DNA of 14,567 nucleotides from JBBDWJ01 sp040902925. GTDB lineage: Bacteria > Acidobacteriota > Terriglobia > Bryobacterales > UBA6623. The stretch is from the NCBI GenBank assembly GCA_040902925.1, contig JBBDWJ010000289.1:1-14567 (forward strand), read 5' to 3'. Below are positions 14,165 to 14,567 of this stretch, piece by piece. A program made the translations under genes and the position numbers. The notes beneath the pieces were generated by a model. That model was not told the origin of the DNA and made no database searches. It saw only the letters and a list, made by a program, of their open reading frames with translations. Within the stretch, counting starts at the first letter, position 1. Every line of letters begins with the position of its first letter.

Positions 14165-14451
14165 CGCTCAATATCCTCGTATTGCCTGGTCTCACTGTTG
14201 GTCGCCTTTCGGGCTGAGATCATCCGTATCTTCGCTTCGCCCGGCGAAACCTCTGCAAACGTATGGATCAAAACCAAGACCCTTCCTCGACTGTCGCTTC
14301 CAATCGTCACCCAGCGTTGTTCATCCTCGCTGTGGTCCTCGTCGAAGGCCGAAACGGCCAACGGATCCAGAAAGAGTTCGGCGGCCTACTCAAGGCTGAC
14401 CCTGTGCTTACGCAGGTTTTCCCGCGCCTTACGCGCCACTCTAAATTGTAT
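14161..14451 (-). pseudogene. brnT: BrnT-type ribonuclease toxin, inactivated
   Basis: Read on the minus strand, the whole toxin frame can be followed: ARKARENLRKHRVSLE, then an in-frame TAG (14386-14388), then AAELFLDPLAVSAFDEDHSE and a C-terminal part with RWVTIGSDSRGRVLVLIHT and IRMISARKATNSETRQYED. These match BrnT (pattern KA-x-x-N-x-x-KHGVSFEEA, DPLA, D-x-x-HSE-x-E-x-R, G-x-S-x-x-GR-x-L-x-V-x-H, R-I-IS-AR-x-A). The TAG stands where the family has a second Glu (GAG to TAG is one change). The usual FEWD start is also lost: the bases read TTTAGAGTGG, where removing one A would give F-E-W, and an ATA sits where ATG is expected. A fragment from TTG 14361 lacks a ribosome-binding site. Overlap with the antitoxin is kept. 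Confidence 0.8.
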
Positions 14452-14484
14452 CGCGCCGATCTTCCGCCGATGGACGGCGAGCTT

Positions 14485-14565
14485 TTACTCGTAACGCAGG
14501 ACGTCGGTTGGGTGCAACCCGCTGGCGCGGGCGGGCTGGCAGATCGGCCACACGTAGCGGCGCCG
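14485..14565 (-). CDS. Possible C-terminal end of a gene entering from the right (partial)
   Basis: On the minus strand a frame is open from the window edge to a TAA at 14485-14487, giving 26 residues that include RYVWPICQPARASGLHPTDV and end in LRYE. The composition is protein-like, but the piece is too short to recognise. It would lie just upstream of the broken toxin on the same strand. It could equally be a chance open frame. Confidence 0.25.
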   Translation of the reverse strand, partial: RRRYVWPICQPARASGLHPTDVLRYE

Positions 14566-14567
14566 CC

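Noticed and set aside
14054..14494. 146-codon plus-strand frame across antitoxin and toxin
   Set aside because: Antisense to the antitoxin and the recognisable BrnT remnant; Ser/Arg-rich composition without a start signal.

Overview
The window is GC-rich bacterial DNA (about 60% or a little more by eye) with no rRNA, tRNA or CRISPR. Gene content and style point to a soil-type Acidobacteriota genome of the Bryobacterales/Solibacter kind: a Tad pilus gene, a soluble kinase with a sigma-54 activator, subtilase and metzincin proteins without signal peptides, an antitoxin beside a broken toxin, and a degenerate helix-turn-helix remnant carrying short tandem repeats. The taxonomic guess is inference only.

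Layout. (1) 2-757 (+) is the 3' part of tadC, followed by a strong hairpin. (2) 950-2993 (+) holds a 160-aa protein whose C-terminal half resembles a subtilase prodomain, then a subtilase (S8) with its own copy of that domain. (3) 3026-4835 (-) is a convergent two-gene operon: an Ig-like/metzincin zinc-protease protein overlapping by 17 bp a HEAT-repeat lipoprotein. Together (2) and (3) look like a proteolysis island. (4) 5289-6080 (+) is a class I SAM methyltransferase, convergent with an unrecognised 128-aa gene (6111-6497, -). A DUF2061 membrane protein follows (6822-7043, -), whose ribosome-binding site lies inside a perfect hairpin. (5) 7044-7786 is a long stretch without a convincing gene but with several hairpins. 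(6) 7787-10929 (+) is a soluble histidine kinase and an NtrC-type sigma-54 activator, overlapping by ATGA. (7) 11012-12968 (-) is a DUF485 protein (YjcH type) and an ActP-type cation/acetate symporter, 1 nt apart. A 36-bp array of 8-bp repeats lies between the convergent ends of (6) and (7). (8) 12969-13948 is repeat-rich: a 14-bp tandem duplication with a hairpin, a 10-bp tandem array within a truncated helix-turn-helix ORF, a 10+4+10 hairpin and two further 10-bp duplications. (9) 13949-14451 (-) is an intact antitoxin preceded by a BrnT-type toxin gene broken by an in-frame TAG and lacking its usual N-terminus.

How they may work together: the kinase/activator pair may control the convergent acetate-uptake operon or distant genes; no sigma-54 promoter was found to decide. 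The free prodomain-like protein may chaperone or inhibit the adjacent subtilase. The antitoxin may now be an orphan or an anti-addiction gene. The best candidates for something undescribed are the free-prodomain/subtilase pair, the hairpin-masked ribosome-binding site, and the repeat-rich element at 13.2-13.95 kb.
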